Source: Sporosarcina luteola
GTDB lineage: Bacteria > Bacillota > Bacilli > Bacillales_A > Planococcaceae
Direction of reading: 5' to 3'
Assembly: GCF_023715245.1 (NCBI RefSeq)
Contig: NZ_JAMBNV010000001.1
Coordinates: forward strand, 930,001-994,000
DNA: 64,000 nucleotides
Below the pieces are notes generated by a model. The model was given only the letters and a program-made list of their open reading frames with translations, was not told the origin of the DNA and did not search any database. This document shows positions 1 to 9,400 of the stretch, piece after piece (position 1 is the stretch's first letter; the number at the start of each line of letters is the position of its first letter). The position numbers and the translations under genes are program-made.

Positions 1-1
1 A

Positions 2-97
2 CTGCAAGTGATCGGCCGGGACGGTGAAGTACGGCTTATGCAACAAGTGCTCTACCGTCATGATCATCACCGGTTGGGGCTGCTCGTTGTCCGTTAA
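2..97 (+). CDS. C-terminal end of an unidentified upstream gene (partial)
   Basis: The second reading frame is open from the window edge to a TAA at 95-97 and gives about 31 residues ending LGLLVVR. I do not recognise it. It may be the tail of a gene that starts outside the window, or a chance open frame. The only support is that it is open and lies on the same strand as the next gene. Confidence 0.3.
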   Translation: MQVIGRDGEVRLMQQVLYRHDHHRLGLLVVR

Positions 98-99
98 TT

Positions 100-143
100 G
101 AATTCAGTTAAGCCTCCGGCGGATGTCACAGATTTTCATTCGG
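100..143 (+). repeat. Truncated copy of the three-hairpin repeat R1
   Basis: It contains the R1 core GCCTCCGGCGGATGTCACAG followed by ATTTT, identical to the copy at 2740-2932. The two 3' hairpins are missing. A short near-palindrome (TTAATTGAATTCAGTTAA) stands where hairpin 1 should be. It ends about 15 bases before the start of the CsbA-like gene. Confidence 0.7.
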
Positions 144-158
144 AAGGTTTGGTGTAAA

Positions 159-422
159 ATGGATATCGCTACATTGGAAACGAAATTAATGCTAGCCTTG
201 TTCCTGCCGGGATTGCTCGTCGTGTTTTTCACACGCGTCACATTCCACCATTTCGTCGGGCTCGCGTTGACGATTGCGCTCATCGCTGCGTCGGTTTACG
301 CAGGGTATACGCATAACTGGATTCTGTACGCGGCGGATGCGCTTTCATTGACTGTCGGTTTTTGGTACGCGACGCGGATGGTGAAGAAGGCGAGAAGGTT
401 AGGCAATGAAGTGGATGAATGA
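159..422 (+). CDS. CsbA-like small membrane protein (DUF2198 family)
   Basis: The 87-residue protein has three hydrophobic stretches, roughly residues 8-25, 28-47 and 52-72, and a basic C-terminus (RMVKKARR). The pattern of LFLPGLLVV..TRVT, then VYAGYTHNW, then DALSL..GFWYA resembles B. subtilis CsbA, a small sigma-B-controlled membrane protein of unknown function. I chose ATG 159 because GGAAGG lies about 12 bases upstream; an earlier in-frame ATG at 123 lies inside repeat R1 and has no ribosome site. In B. subtilis csbA is next to uvrB, which is not the case here. The family assignment is from recalled sequence and is fairly likely. Confidence 0.72.
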   Translation: MDIATLETKLMLALFLPGLLVVFFTRVTFHHFVGLALTIALIAASVYAGYTHNWILYAADALSLTVGFWYATRMVKKARRLGNEVDE

Positions 423-427
423 GGAAT

Positions 428-458
428 GGCCGCTCCGGTTATGGGGCGGCCTTTTTTT
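428..458 (+). terminator. Rho-independent terminator of the CsbA-like gene
   Basis: GGCCGC/GCGGCC stem followed by a run of seven T, six bases after the stop codon. Confidence 0.85.
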
Positions 459-477
459 ACCGTTTGTGTGGTATTAA

Positions 478-655
478 TGATCACTCGGGAGGATTTATGA
501 TCACTCGGGAGGATTTATGATCACTCGCGAGGATTTATGATCACTCGCCAGGGTTTATGATCACTCACGAAGGTTTATGATCACTCGCCGGTGTTTATGA
601 TCACTTGCCAGGGTTTATGATCACTCGCAAGGAGTTATGATCACTCACCAAGATG
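478..655. repeat. 20-bp-period degenerate tandem array A (nine units)
   Basis: Nine successive units of exactly 20 bp share TTATGATCACTCG, with a variable tail such as CCAGGGT or GGAGGAT. The array fills the gap between the CsbA terminator and the convergent azlD stop. It is one of eight arrays in the window with this period; see findings. Confidence 0.9.
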
Positions 656-658
656 TAC

Positions 659-967
659 TTACATAAAAAATCCGTAAATGGCGAGTACACCAATCGTGCC
701 GAGGACGACTGGCATGACGCCGCCTCCGAGAAAAGCGATCAGGAAGGCGGTTGCAGCACCGATGATGCCGAATAGGATGTTGCCTTCTTGAACGAAGATG
801 ATTGCCGGGAAGATGAGTGCCCCAAGTACGGCGTATGGGATATTGCTGAGGACGCCGCTGACAATCGGCGGCAATTCTTTGCCGTCGAGGAATGTAAGGG
901 GCACCATTCGCGGGATGTACGTGACAACCGCCATTCCGAAGAGCATCCACCAATAGGTCTGGCCCAT
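659..967 (-). CDS. azlD: AzlD family branched-chain amino acid exporter subunit
   Basis: This is the small integral-membrane partner (102 residues) of AzlC in a two-component exporter for branched-chain amino acids and their analogues. About four hydrophobic segments are visible, with the typical N-terminal YIPRMVPL motif. Its ATG overlaps the azlC stop by one base (TAATG), so translation is probably coupled. No terminator is seen; its stop abuts array A. Family is secure from length, motif and pairing; the transported substrate is inferred from the family. Confidence 0.9.
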   Translation of the reverse strand: MGQTYWWMLFGMAVVTYIPRMVPLTFLDGKELPPIVSGVLSNIPYAVLGALIFPAIIFVQEGNILFGIIGAATAFLIAFLGGGVMPVVLGTIGVLAIYGFFM

Positions 968-1689
968 TATGATTCCTCCATTTCTTTCTGCAGGGCGGTA
1001 ACGTTTTTACTGCGCCGTGCAAAGATGACTTCGATAAGTATCGCCGATCCGAGCGTCGAGACGAGGATGGCCCAACCGGTCGATAGCAGTTCACCGATAT
1101 AGATGATGCAGTGGATGGCTGCGGCGAGTGCTGCGAGCATAATTACTTTCCGGTTCCCTTTCATAGCCGGAACGAGCAGGCCGATGAACATGGCGTACAG
1201 GGCAATGGACATGGCGACTTGCAGGAACTCGGGCAGATTGGCACCGACGACGTGGCCGGCCGCTGTGAAGCTGACCCAGCTGCCGTAGGCGATGATCGTC
1301 ACTCCGAATGCGTAGGCGGTCGGGATTTTTTCTTCTTTTCCTGTTGCCAGGACGGAAAACGATTCATCCGTAATGCCGAATGAGTAAATGGCTTTCACCC
1401 ATTTCGGTGCGCGGTGCATCTTTTCATTCAGCGAAGCCGTCATTAGAAAGTGGCGGATGTTGACGATGAATGTATTGATCACGATCGTGACTGGGTCGAC
1501 ACCGAATGAAATCAGATTGAGCGATATGTATTGGGCTGCTCCGGCGTAGACGAATATGCTCATGGCGGTAGCCTCCATGAGGGAGAGGCCTGTTGTTTTG
1601 GCGAGCAGCCCGAAAGTGAGCGCGATCGGGAAGTAGCCGATGGCGATGCTGAGGCCCGCTTTCAAGCCCGCTAAGAATTGATTTTTCAT
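967..1689 (-). CDS. azlC: AzlC family branched-chain amino acid exporter large subunit
   Basis: The 240-residue membrane protein with several transmembrane helices is the large subunit of the AzlCD exporter. Seen motifs include GYFPIALTFGLLA near residue 18, the GAAQYISL stretch near residue 50 and FGITDESFSV near residue 104, all typical of AzlC. It is first in a two-gene operon with azlD on the minus strand and is divergent from the TVP38-like gene, so the shared gap 1690-1835 must hold both promoters. Length matches the family (about 230-250). In B. subtilis azlCD is Lrp/AzlB controlled; no such regulator gene is present here. Confidence 0.92.
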   Translation of the reverse strand: MKNQFLAGLKAGLSIAIGYFPIALTFGLLAKTTGLSLMEATAMSIFVYAGAAQYISLNLISFGVDPVTIVINTFIVNIRHFLMTASLNEKMHRAPKWVKAIYSFGITDESFSVLATGKEEKIPTAYAFGVTIIAYGSWVSFTAAGHVVGANLPEFLQVAMSIALYAMFIGLLVPAMKGNRKVIMLAALAAAIHCIIYIGELLSTGWAILVSTLGSAILIEVIFARRSKNVTALQKEMEES

Positions 1690-1835
1690 TAAGCTGTCAC
1701 GTCTTTCTTGTATGTATGATTGAAATTATACTATATTTTGATGTTTTGGTGTTATTCTATAAGGGAAAAGGGAATATTCGAGAGTATATAGGAAGTATGT
1801 GAAGTGTCGATTGTTGATAGGCGAGGGTGTTGCAT

Positions 1836-2459
1836 ATGGATGAATGGCTGGATGTAGATAAGATCATTGAGTTATCAGGGCATTATAAGGCGTTAGGGCC
1901 GTTTTTCGGTCTGCTGCTACCTTTCATAGAGTCGTTTTTGCCATTTTTACCGCTGTTTGTGTTCGTGTTTGCGAATGCAGGCGCATATGGGCTTTGGTTC
2001 GGGTTCATTTTGTCGTGGGCGGGCACTGTTGCGGGTTCGTATGTGGTGTTTTTAATCATCAGGAAGTATGGGCGCAGCCGTTTTTTGCGTTTTTTGACGA
2101 GGCATAAGCGTGTGCAGCAGCTGATCGGCTGGGTTGAGCGGAACGGTTTCGCTCCGCTGTTTTTACTCATCTGTTTTCCGTTCACGCCTTCCGCTTTGGT
2201 GAATCTCGTGGCGGGCTTGTCGAATATGAAGAAGAAGAGCTATTTGATTATTTTGATGGCGGGTAAGTTCGTCATGATTTTCACGATCAGCTTCATCGGG
2301 TATGATTTGAAGGCGTTGTTGACACAGCCATTGCGGACAGGAATCGTCATTGGGATCATCGTTCTATTATGGCTCGTGGGCAAGTGGCTTGAGAAGCGGC
2401 TTGATCGGAAAGTGGAAGAGGAATCCAGTACGATTTTCAAAGAGGAAGAGGAAGATTAA
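1836..2459 (+). CDS. TVP38/TMEM64 family (DedA-like) membrane protein, YhjE-like
   Basis: A 207-residue integral membrane protein of the SNARE-associated/TVP38 group, whose bacterial members are proposed lipid-handling or scramblase-type proteins. Hydrophobic segments lie near residues 25-60, 65-85, 125-145, 150-170 and 175-190. The family's F/P-rich ESFLPFLPLFVF stretch and the RYGRSRF-containing loop are visible. ATG 1836 was chosen because AGGCGAGGGTG lies seven to nine bases upstream; an in-frame GTG at 1827 overlaps that site. B. subtilis yhjE also lies just before addB, which supports orthology. The acidic C-terminus (EEEEED) is cytoplasmic-like. Confidence 0.82.
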   Translation: MDEWLDVDKIIELSGHYKALGPFFGLLLPFIESFLPFLPLFVFVFANAGAYGLWFGFILSWAGTVAGSYVVFLIIRKYGRSRFLRFLTRHKRVQQLIGWVERNGFAPLFLLICFPFTPSALVNLVAGLSNMKKKSYLIILMAGKFVMIFTISFIGYDLKALLTQPLRTGIVIGIIVLLWLVGKWLEKRLDRKVEEESSTIFKEEEED

Positions 2460-2467
2460 GCGAGCGG

Positions 2468-2606
2468 TTATGCATGATAAATTGGATTTATGCGCGATTC
2501 TAGCGAATTATGCGTGAATGAATTGATTTATAAGCTTTTCGAGCGTTTTATGCGGGAATAAACCGATTTTTGCGCTTTTCGAACGTTTATGCGTGATTCG
2601 TGAACC
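2468..2606. repeat. 20-bp-period degenerate array B (TTATGCG type, seven units)
   Basis: Seven units begin TTATGC or a close variant and repeat every 20 bp, with one 19-bp step. The unit start is the reverse complement of the ACGCATAA units of the arrays at 27.8 and 51.8 kb. No terminator was recognised between the preceding gene and this array. From here to 2740 I see only a possible TACAAT -10 box at 2709-2714, with no good -35. Confidence 0.85.
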
Positions 2607-2739
2607 GCGGGAGGTATTATATTCCTGCGTTTTGCTAGTCGCGCTGGATGCATTTTACAAATCAATGGCACTACTATGTTAATAGTTCCTGTCCTCCTAA
2701 ACTTTCGGTACAATGAAGGGAAGGATGATAGGAATTTTT

Positions 2740-2932
2740 ATTATCTTCATTCAGCAGGTTTCAAACACCTGCTGAATGAAGATAAAGCCTCCGGCGGATG
2801 TCACAGATTTTGAAGGGAGTTAATGAGGGCAACCTAAGTACGCCGCGTCCTGCGGCAACGGTTGCATGACCAACATCCTGTTGGCCTCAATTCAAAATCT
2901 GGACGCAATTACGCCGAGGCGTAATTGATTTA
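2740..2932 (+). repeat. Three-hairpin repeat R1, full copy upstream of addB
   Basis: Hairpin 1 has 19-bp arms at 2741-2759 and 2767-2785. The invariant core GCCTCCGGCGGATGTCAC follows. Hairpin 2 pairs CAGATTTTGAA (2804-2814) with TTCAAAATCTG (2891-2901). Hairpin 3 pairs CAATTACGCC (2906-2915) with GGCGTAATTG (2918-2927). The hairpin 2 loop is longer than in the other copies, with about 60 extra bases. The element ends 18 bases before the addB start codon, so it is probably in the addB leader. Confidence 0.9.
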
Positions 2933-2949
2933 CGAAAGGAGAGAGTGCC

Positions 2950-5900
2950 ATGACATTGCGGTTTGTGACCGGGAGAGCCGGGACGGGTAAGACGACGATG
3001 ATCGAGCGGGAGATTGCGGCGGATCTTCAACGGGATCCTTTGGGGCCGGCAGTCATTTTGATCGTGCCTGATCAGATGTCGTATTCCATGGAGCTGAGCT
3101 TGTCAGTGAATTTTGGCCTGAATGGCTTGATCCGTGCGCAAGTATCCACTTTCAAGCGGCTTGCGTGGCGTGTGCTGCAGGAGACGGGTGGCATTACTCG
3201 TAAAGAAGTCGACGGGTTCGGCTACAGGATGCTCGTTCGGAGCGTACTGGAGGAGAACCGGGAAGAGCTGAAGCTGTTCAAGCAGGCAGCGAATAAGAGA
3301 GGCTTCACGGAAAGAATAGGCGATCTCATGAAGGAGTTCAGCCGCTATTGCCTTGACCGGGAAACGTTGGCCGAATTCCGCCAGCAGTTGGCCATTGCCG
3401 ATGCCCCGCGCACTTTGCAGGACAAGGTGAGCGATCTTTCATTGCTTGTATCGAAAATCGAGGAACGTCTCGGCACTTCTTATGTCGACAGCGAGGGGCA
3501 TTTGGCGTTGCTAGCTTCTCAGATTAAGCACTCGGAGCTTATAAAAGGCGCAGAGATTTATATAGATGGATTTGAGAGTTTCACGGCGAGAGAGTATGAA
3601 ATCATTACGGAATTGATGAAGCATGGGAATCGGGTGACTGTCGTCTTGCCGATGGAGTCCGATTTATCGGGGCATGCGGATCACGAGTTGTTCTTCAATC
3701 CTGTGCGAACATCAATGAAGCTCCGGGAGATTGCTCGTAATGAATCAGTCGACATCGAAGAGGGGATCCATTTGGACCAACCTCTTCGATTCAATAATGA
3801 CGAGCTTCGCCACTTCGAGAAAGAGTTCGAGAAATATCCTCCGAAGGAAAGACCTTCCGAAGGGGCGGTTTCATTGATCGAAGCGACGGATCGGCGGGCG
3901 GAAATCCATGCGGTGGCAAGGAATATCCGCGAACTCGTCATGAAGGGCGGACGATATAAGGAAATTTCGATTTTGTACCGGCAACCTGACAAATACGATG
4001 AGCTCATTGAAACGATTTTTTCGCAATATGATATTCCGGTGTTCATCAGCCGGAAAAAGCCGATGCTGCATCATCCTCTCATTGAGTTTTCTAGGTCTGT
4101 CCTTGAAGCTGTTACGGCGGGCTGGACATATGAATCGATATTCCGTGCAGTGAAGACGGATCTGTTCTTTCCGCATCGGGAAGATAAACTCCTTTGGCGG
4201 GAAAGGGCGGACCGCCTTGAAAATTATGTGCTTGCAAATGGGCTTTACGGCAATCGATGGTTCGATGAAGCAAGATGGAAAGTGAAGCGGTATCGCGGGC
4301 TGGAATTGCATACTACTGTGCAGACAGATGAGGAACTCGCGCTCGAGCGGGAGTTGCATCTGATCCGGGACCTGGTCCGGGAGTCGCTTGCGCAATTGGA
4401 AGGCAGGCTGAAACGTTCTAAAAGTGGCCGCGATGTCGCGGAAGCACTGTTTTTATTCATGGAATCACTGCAAGTATTCGATAAGATCATTGATTTGAGC
4501 GCTGATGAAGAGCGTGCGGGCCGTCTGCTGAACGCGACAGAGCATGAACAGGCTTGGAATTCGTGGATCAATGTCCTTGACCAGTTTGTCCTCATGTTCG
4601 GGGACAAGGAAATGGACTTGAAGGAAGCTGCGCGGATTTTGGATGAAGGGTTCGATACGCTCGAATTCACGCGCATTCCGCCTTCGCTCGATCAAGTGAC
4701 AGTGACGACGATCGAGCTTGCAAGCCTCATGGAAATTGAAGTGGGATTTGTCATCGGCGTCAATGACGGCGTTTTGCCCCAACGGATCGACTCGGAAGGG
4801 CTCTTGTCGGACTCGGACAGGGAATGGTTTGCGATAAACGGCATCGAGCTTGCTCCATCCTCTAAAATGAAGCTTATGGATGAATCCTATATGGCCTACC
4901 GGGCATTCACATCGTCGAGGGACAAGCTTTTCATTTCCTATCCGATCGCGGACGAAGAAGGGAAATCATTGCTGCCATCGCTTTATATCTCGCGCATACA
5001 GCAAGTTCTGCCGGGGGACGGGCTGCAGTTGGCAGTGACGGATCCGTCCGAATTGCTGAATGAAGAAGAGCAGGCCGATTATATTATCCACCCTCGAACT
5101 GCGCTTCCGTACGTATCGATGAAAGTGAAGGAAGCGGAGCAGACCGGCGAGATTGCAGCTGAATGGCGGGCGGTGCTCGCTTATTACGAGGATGATCCTT
5201 TATGGTCGTCCGTCTTGCAATACATTACGAAGCCAATGCATGACCGCAATGAAACGGAGCGGCTTGCGCCAGCTATTACAGAAGGCTTGTATGGCAAGAA
5301 TTTTGTATCGAGTGTTTCACGTATTGAATCGTATTACAGCTGTCCGTTCCAACATTTCGCTTCGTATGGACTCGGCTTGCAGGAACGGATGGAATTCACA
5401 CTTGAAGCGCCGTCGATCGGAGATTTATTCCATGCTGCACTGAAATGGGTGTCGGATGAAATGAACCGGACAGGCAGGTCATGGACGGAGTTGTCGAAGG
5501 AGCAATGCTGGCAATTGGCGAGGGACGCGATGGAGCATATTACGCCGATGTTCTTTAACCGCATTCTATTGTCGACAAGCCGCTATCATTACATCCGCCG
5601 AAAATTGACGCATATCGTGATGCGAACGATTTTTGCACTTGGCAAACAGTCGACAAAGAGCATGTTCCGCCCGATTGCAATCGAAGCGGCGTTCGGACCG
5701 GGGGAGCAATTGCCGCCTCTTGAAATTCCGTTACGCCGGGGCAATCAAATGAATTTACGCGGCAGGATCGACCGGGTTGATGCGACCGAAATCGACGGAA
5801 AGAATTATGTGCGGATCGTCGACTATAAATCGTCTTCGAAACAGCTTGATCTGACCGACGTCTATTACGGCATCTCCTTGCAGATGCTGACGTATCTCGA

Positions 5901-6441
5901 TGTCGCCGTCGAGCATGCGGAGGAATGGATCGGCTTCAAGGCAGATCCGGCGGGCGTGCTCTATTTGCATGTCCATAACCCGATGATCCGTACGGAGCTT
6001 GAGATGACAGAGGATTTAATTGAAGAAGAGATATTGAAGTCCTATAAAATGAGGGGCTATTTGCTTGATGACCCCGATGTTGTCATGGGAATGGATGCAC
6101 AGCTCGGCAAGACGTCAACTGTCATTCCGGCTGCGTTGAAGACAGACGGGACGTTTACGAAAGCGTCGAAAGTGCTGTCGACGGAAGATCTACAAATCGT
6201 CCGCAAGTTCGTGAGGCAGCGCCACCGGCAGGCAGGGGACGGGATGCTTGCAGGGGATGCCCGCGTGTATCCGTACCGTTTGAAGGATAAGATGCCTTGC
6301 CAATATTGCTCGTACCGTTCGGTGTGTCAGTTCGACCCGACGAATCCCGAGCAGAAATACAGGCATTATGACAGCCTGAACCCGGAGGAATCCCTTGAGA
6401 AGATGCGAAAGGATGTGAATGAAGATGGACATTCCAGTTAA
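2950..6441 (+). CDS. addB: ATP-dependent helicase/deoxyribonuclease subunit B
   Basis: AddB is the non-motor helicase-like/nuclease subunit of the AddAB complex, which resects double-strand breaks up to Chi and loads RecA. The 1163-residue length is typical. An N-terminal P-loop (GRAGTGKT, residues 8-15) is present. The C-terminal RecB-like nuclease shows GRIDRVD and VRIVDYKSS, and the iron-sulfur cysteines are visible as YYSCPF and CQYCSYRSVCQF near the end. AAAGGAG lies about ten bases before ATG 2950. It overlaps addA by 23 bp. The leader carries repeat R1. Confidence 0.97.
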   Translation: MTLRFVTGRAGTGKTTMIEREIAADLQRDPLGPAVILIVPDQMSYSMELSLSVNFGLNGLIRAQVSTFKRLAWRVLQETGGITRKEVDGFGYRMLVRSVLEENREELKLFKQAANKRGFTERIGDLMKEFSRYCLDRETLAEFRQQLAIADAPRTLQDKVSDLSLLVSKIEERLGTSYVDSEGHLALLASQIKHSELIKGAEIYIDGFESFTAREYEIITELMKHGNRVTVVLPMESDLSGHADHELFFNPVRTSMKLREIARNESVDIEEGIHLDQPLRFNNDELRHFEKEFEKYPPKERPSEGAVSLIEATDRRAEIHAVARNIRELVMKGGRYKEISILYRQPDKYDELIETIFSQYDIPVFISRKKPMLHHPLIEFSRSVLEAVTAGWTYESIFRAVKTDLFFPHREDKLLWRERADRLENYVLANGLYGNRWFDEARWKVKRYRGLELHTTVQTDEELALERELHLIRDLVRESLAQLEGRLKRSKSGRDVAEALFLFMESLQVFDKIIDLSADEERAGRLLNATEHEQAWNSWINVLDQFVLMFGDKEMDLKEAARILDEGFDTLEFTRIPPSLDQVTVTTIELASLMEIEVGFVIGVNDGVLPQRIDSEGLLSDSDREWFAINGIELAPSSKMKLMDESYMAYRAFTSSRDKLFISYPIADEEGKSLLPSLYISRIQQVLPGDGLQLAVTDPSELLNEEEQADYIIHPRTALPYVSMKVKEAEQTGEIAAEWRAVLAYYEDDPLWSSVLQYITKPMHDRNETERLAPAITEGLYGKNFVSSVSRIESYYSCPFQHFASYGLGLQERMEFTLEAPSIGDLFHAALKWVSDEMNRTGRSWTELSKEQCWQLARDAMEHITPMFFNRILLSTSRYHYIRRKLTHIVMRTIFALGKQSTKSMFRPIAIEAAFGPGEQLPPLEIPLRRGNQMNLRGRIDRVDATEIDGKNYVRIVDYKSSSKQLDLTDVYYGISLQMLTYLDVAVEHAEEWIGFKADPAGVLYLHVHNPMIRTELEMTEDLIEEEILKSYKMRGYLLDDPDVVMGMDAQLGKTSTVIPAALKTDGTFTKASKVLSTEDLQIVRKFVRQRHRQAGDGMLAGDARVYPYRLKDKMPCQYCSYRSVCQFDPTNPEQKYRHYDSLNPEESLEKMRKDVNEDGHSS

Positions 6442-9400
6442 ACCGGCAGACGTGACATTCACGGATGCCCAGTGGAAGGCGATCTGGGCGACGGGGAAAG
6501 ATGTGCTCGTGTCGGCTGCGGCAGGCTCTGGGAAGACGAAGGTACTCATTACTCGGATGATCGAGAAAGTGTTAAGTGAACACAATCCGATTGATGTGGA
6601 TGAACTGCTCGTCGTCACATTCACAAACGCTGCGGCTGCGGAAATGCGCCACCGGATGGCAGAAGCGTTGGAAGAGGCAATTGCCGCTAATCCGGACTCC
6701 ATCCATTTGCGCAGGCAGCTAAGCCTGTTGAATAAAGCGCAGATTTCCACATTGCACTCCTTCTGTCTGAACGTCGTCCGCCAATATGCATACTTGATCG
6801 AAATCGATCCTGGGTTCCGCATCGCGGATAGTACGGAAGCGGCATTGCTGCGGGACGATACGATCGGTGAAGTGCTTGAAGATGCTTATAATGCAGAAAA
6901 CCCCGAAGCGATGTACCGGCTTGCGGACAGCTTCACGTCGGATCGGAACGACCAGTCGATCGAGACGCTCATTGACAGGCTGTACGACTATTCGCGCGTG
7001 CATCCGTCGCCGGAAAGATGGCTGCGGATGATTCCGATGCAATATGAGCTTGATGATGAAGTGACGATTGACGAGCTGGATTTCATCGGCCCATTGAAGA
7101 CGGCGATCCGCCACACACTCGAGGAAGCGATTCATCTGACAGAAGACATGAAGCGGATCGCATTGATGCCGGAAGGTCCCGAACCGTTAGCTGCGACAGC
7201 CGACGCTGATCTGCAATGGATCAGGGAAGCGAAGCGCAGGATTGAAGAGGGGACTTGGGAAGATACGTATGCGTTCTTCGGCTCTCTCACATGGGTGAAG
7301 GCAGGCACGATCCGAAAGAACACTTGCGATGAGGAATTGGCAAAACGGGCGAAAGCGCTCCGCGATTCCGTGAAGAAAATCATCAATTCATTGAAAGAAT
7401 CGTATTTTACAAGGACACCGCAGCGCCTATTGGACGAAATCCGTCTTATGGCTCCGATGATGCACACGCTTGTCGGGCTCGTCATCGAATTCGGAAAGAG
7501 ATATGGCGACGTAAAGATGGATCGCGGTCTTGTCGACTTTTCGGATTTGGAGCATTTTGCATTGCAGATTCTTGCCATGGAGAAGGACGGGGAACTTGTA
7601 CCGTCTGACATCGCAGTTGATTATTTAAACAGATTTGCGGAAGTCCTTGTCGATGAATACCAGGACGTCAATCTGCTGCAGGAAGCAATCATCCAATTAG
7701 TGAAGCGCGGCAGCGAGTCGGACGGGAATCTGTTCATGGTCGGCGACGTGAAGCAGTCGATTTATCGGTTCAGACTGGCGGAGCCGGGACTATTTCTTGG
7801 GAAATATAATCGTTTTACGTCGAATGATGAAGAAAACGGTCTGAAAATTGATTTGAACGCAAACTTCCGAAGTCGGAGGGAAGTGCTTGACGCAACGAAT
7901 TTCATCTTTTCCCAAGTGATGGGGAAACGGGTCGGCGAAGTCGAATACGATGAAGCCGCCGCTTTGAAATATGGCGCCCGCTACCCTGATAAGGAATCAC
8001 CGGCAGCATTGACGTTACTGTATGAAGCTGACGAAGAGGACATGGAAGACGAAGCGACAGAGCTGACAGGGCAAAGTTTGAAAAGCTCGCAGGCGGAAGC
8101 AAGATATATGATCCGGAGAATCAAAGAGCTAATGGCTTCGGGAGCGGAAGTGACGGATGCGTTCACGGATAAACGGCGACCGCTCGAATACCGGGATATC
8201 ATCATTCTGATGCGCTCGATGACATGGTCCGGAGAAATTGCCGAGGAGTTCAAGCTTGCGGGCATCCCAATCTACGCAGAATTGTCGCGCGGTTATTTTG
8301 AGGCGATCGAAGTGATGATCATGCTCAACACGCTGCGTGTCATCGACAATCCATATCAGGATATTCCGCTCGCCTCTGTCCTTCGTTCACCGTTTGTCGG
8401 CATGACGGAAAACGAGTTGGCGCAAGTACGGCTAACGGCGAAAAACAAACCATTCTACGAGGCGCTGAAATTGTTCATGGCGACAGGTGGGGCGGGGATT
8501 TCTGCAGAAACGCAAGTGAAAATGCAACGGTTCTTCCTCATGTTCGAGGATTGGCGCAATCTTGCTAGACGCGGTTCGTTATCTGAGCTCATTTGGCAAG
8601 TGTATGCCGATACGCACTATTATGAAATGGTCGGCGCAATGCCGAACGGGAAGCAGCGGCAGGCGAATTTACGCGCACTGCATGACCGTGCCATCGATTA
8701 TGAAAAGACGTCATTCCGCGGGCTATTCCGCTTCCTTCGATTCATCGACCGTATGCAGAAACGCGGAGATGATCTCGGCGCTGCCCGTTTCGTCAGCGAG
8801 ACGGAGGATGTCGTCCGGATTATGACAATCCACTCATCGAAAGGGCTCGAATTCCCGTACGTGTTCGTCGCGGGAGCGGGCAGGCAGTTCAATAAGATGG
8901 ACTTCAACGAACCTTACTTATTCGACCAGCATTTCGGTCTGGCGGTGAAGGCGATCGACCCTGAGTTGCGCATTACATACACATCCCTTCCATTCCTAGC
9001 GATGAAAGAGAAGAAGGAGCTTGAAATGCGGGCGGAGGAAATGCGCGTGCTGTATGTAGCGATGACGAGGGCGAAAGAGCATCTTGAATTGATTGCCACC
9101 GTCAAGGATATTGAAAAGGCGATCGGCAGCTGGCAAGACGCGCAGCTGATTGAGGCGGGCGAAATGCTGCCGGAATATACACGATCCCGTGCAAACGGTT
9201 ATTTGGATTGGGTGGGGCCGGCCATCGCACGCCATCCGGATTTCGAGAAATTCGGTTTCATGTATGGAGGCCGTCCGGTTGATGATCCTTCTAAATGGGA
9301 AATTGCGGCGTATCCAGTCTCTTCATTCCTGATGATGGAAGAACAGGAGGAAGAAACTGTCGATAGACCTGTGCCGACAACGACCGAAACTGTCATTGAC

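Noticed and set aside
478..655. The 20-bp tandem units look like a short CRISPR array
   Set aside because: Units repeat head to tail without 30-40 bp unique spacers, the repeats are degenerate and no cas genes lie nearby.
1690..1835. Specific promoter pair between azlC and the TVP38-like gene
   Set aside because: Several AT-rich hexamers exist, but no -35/-10 pair with good spacing stood out on either strand.
3871..4676. Long minus-strand open frames within addB
   Set aside because: They lie entirely inside an intact addB, have no ribosome sites and show atypical composition.
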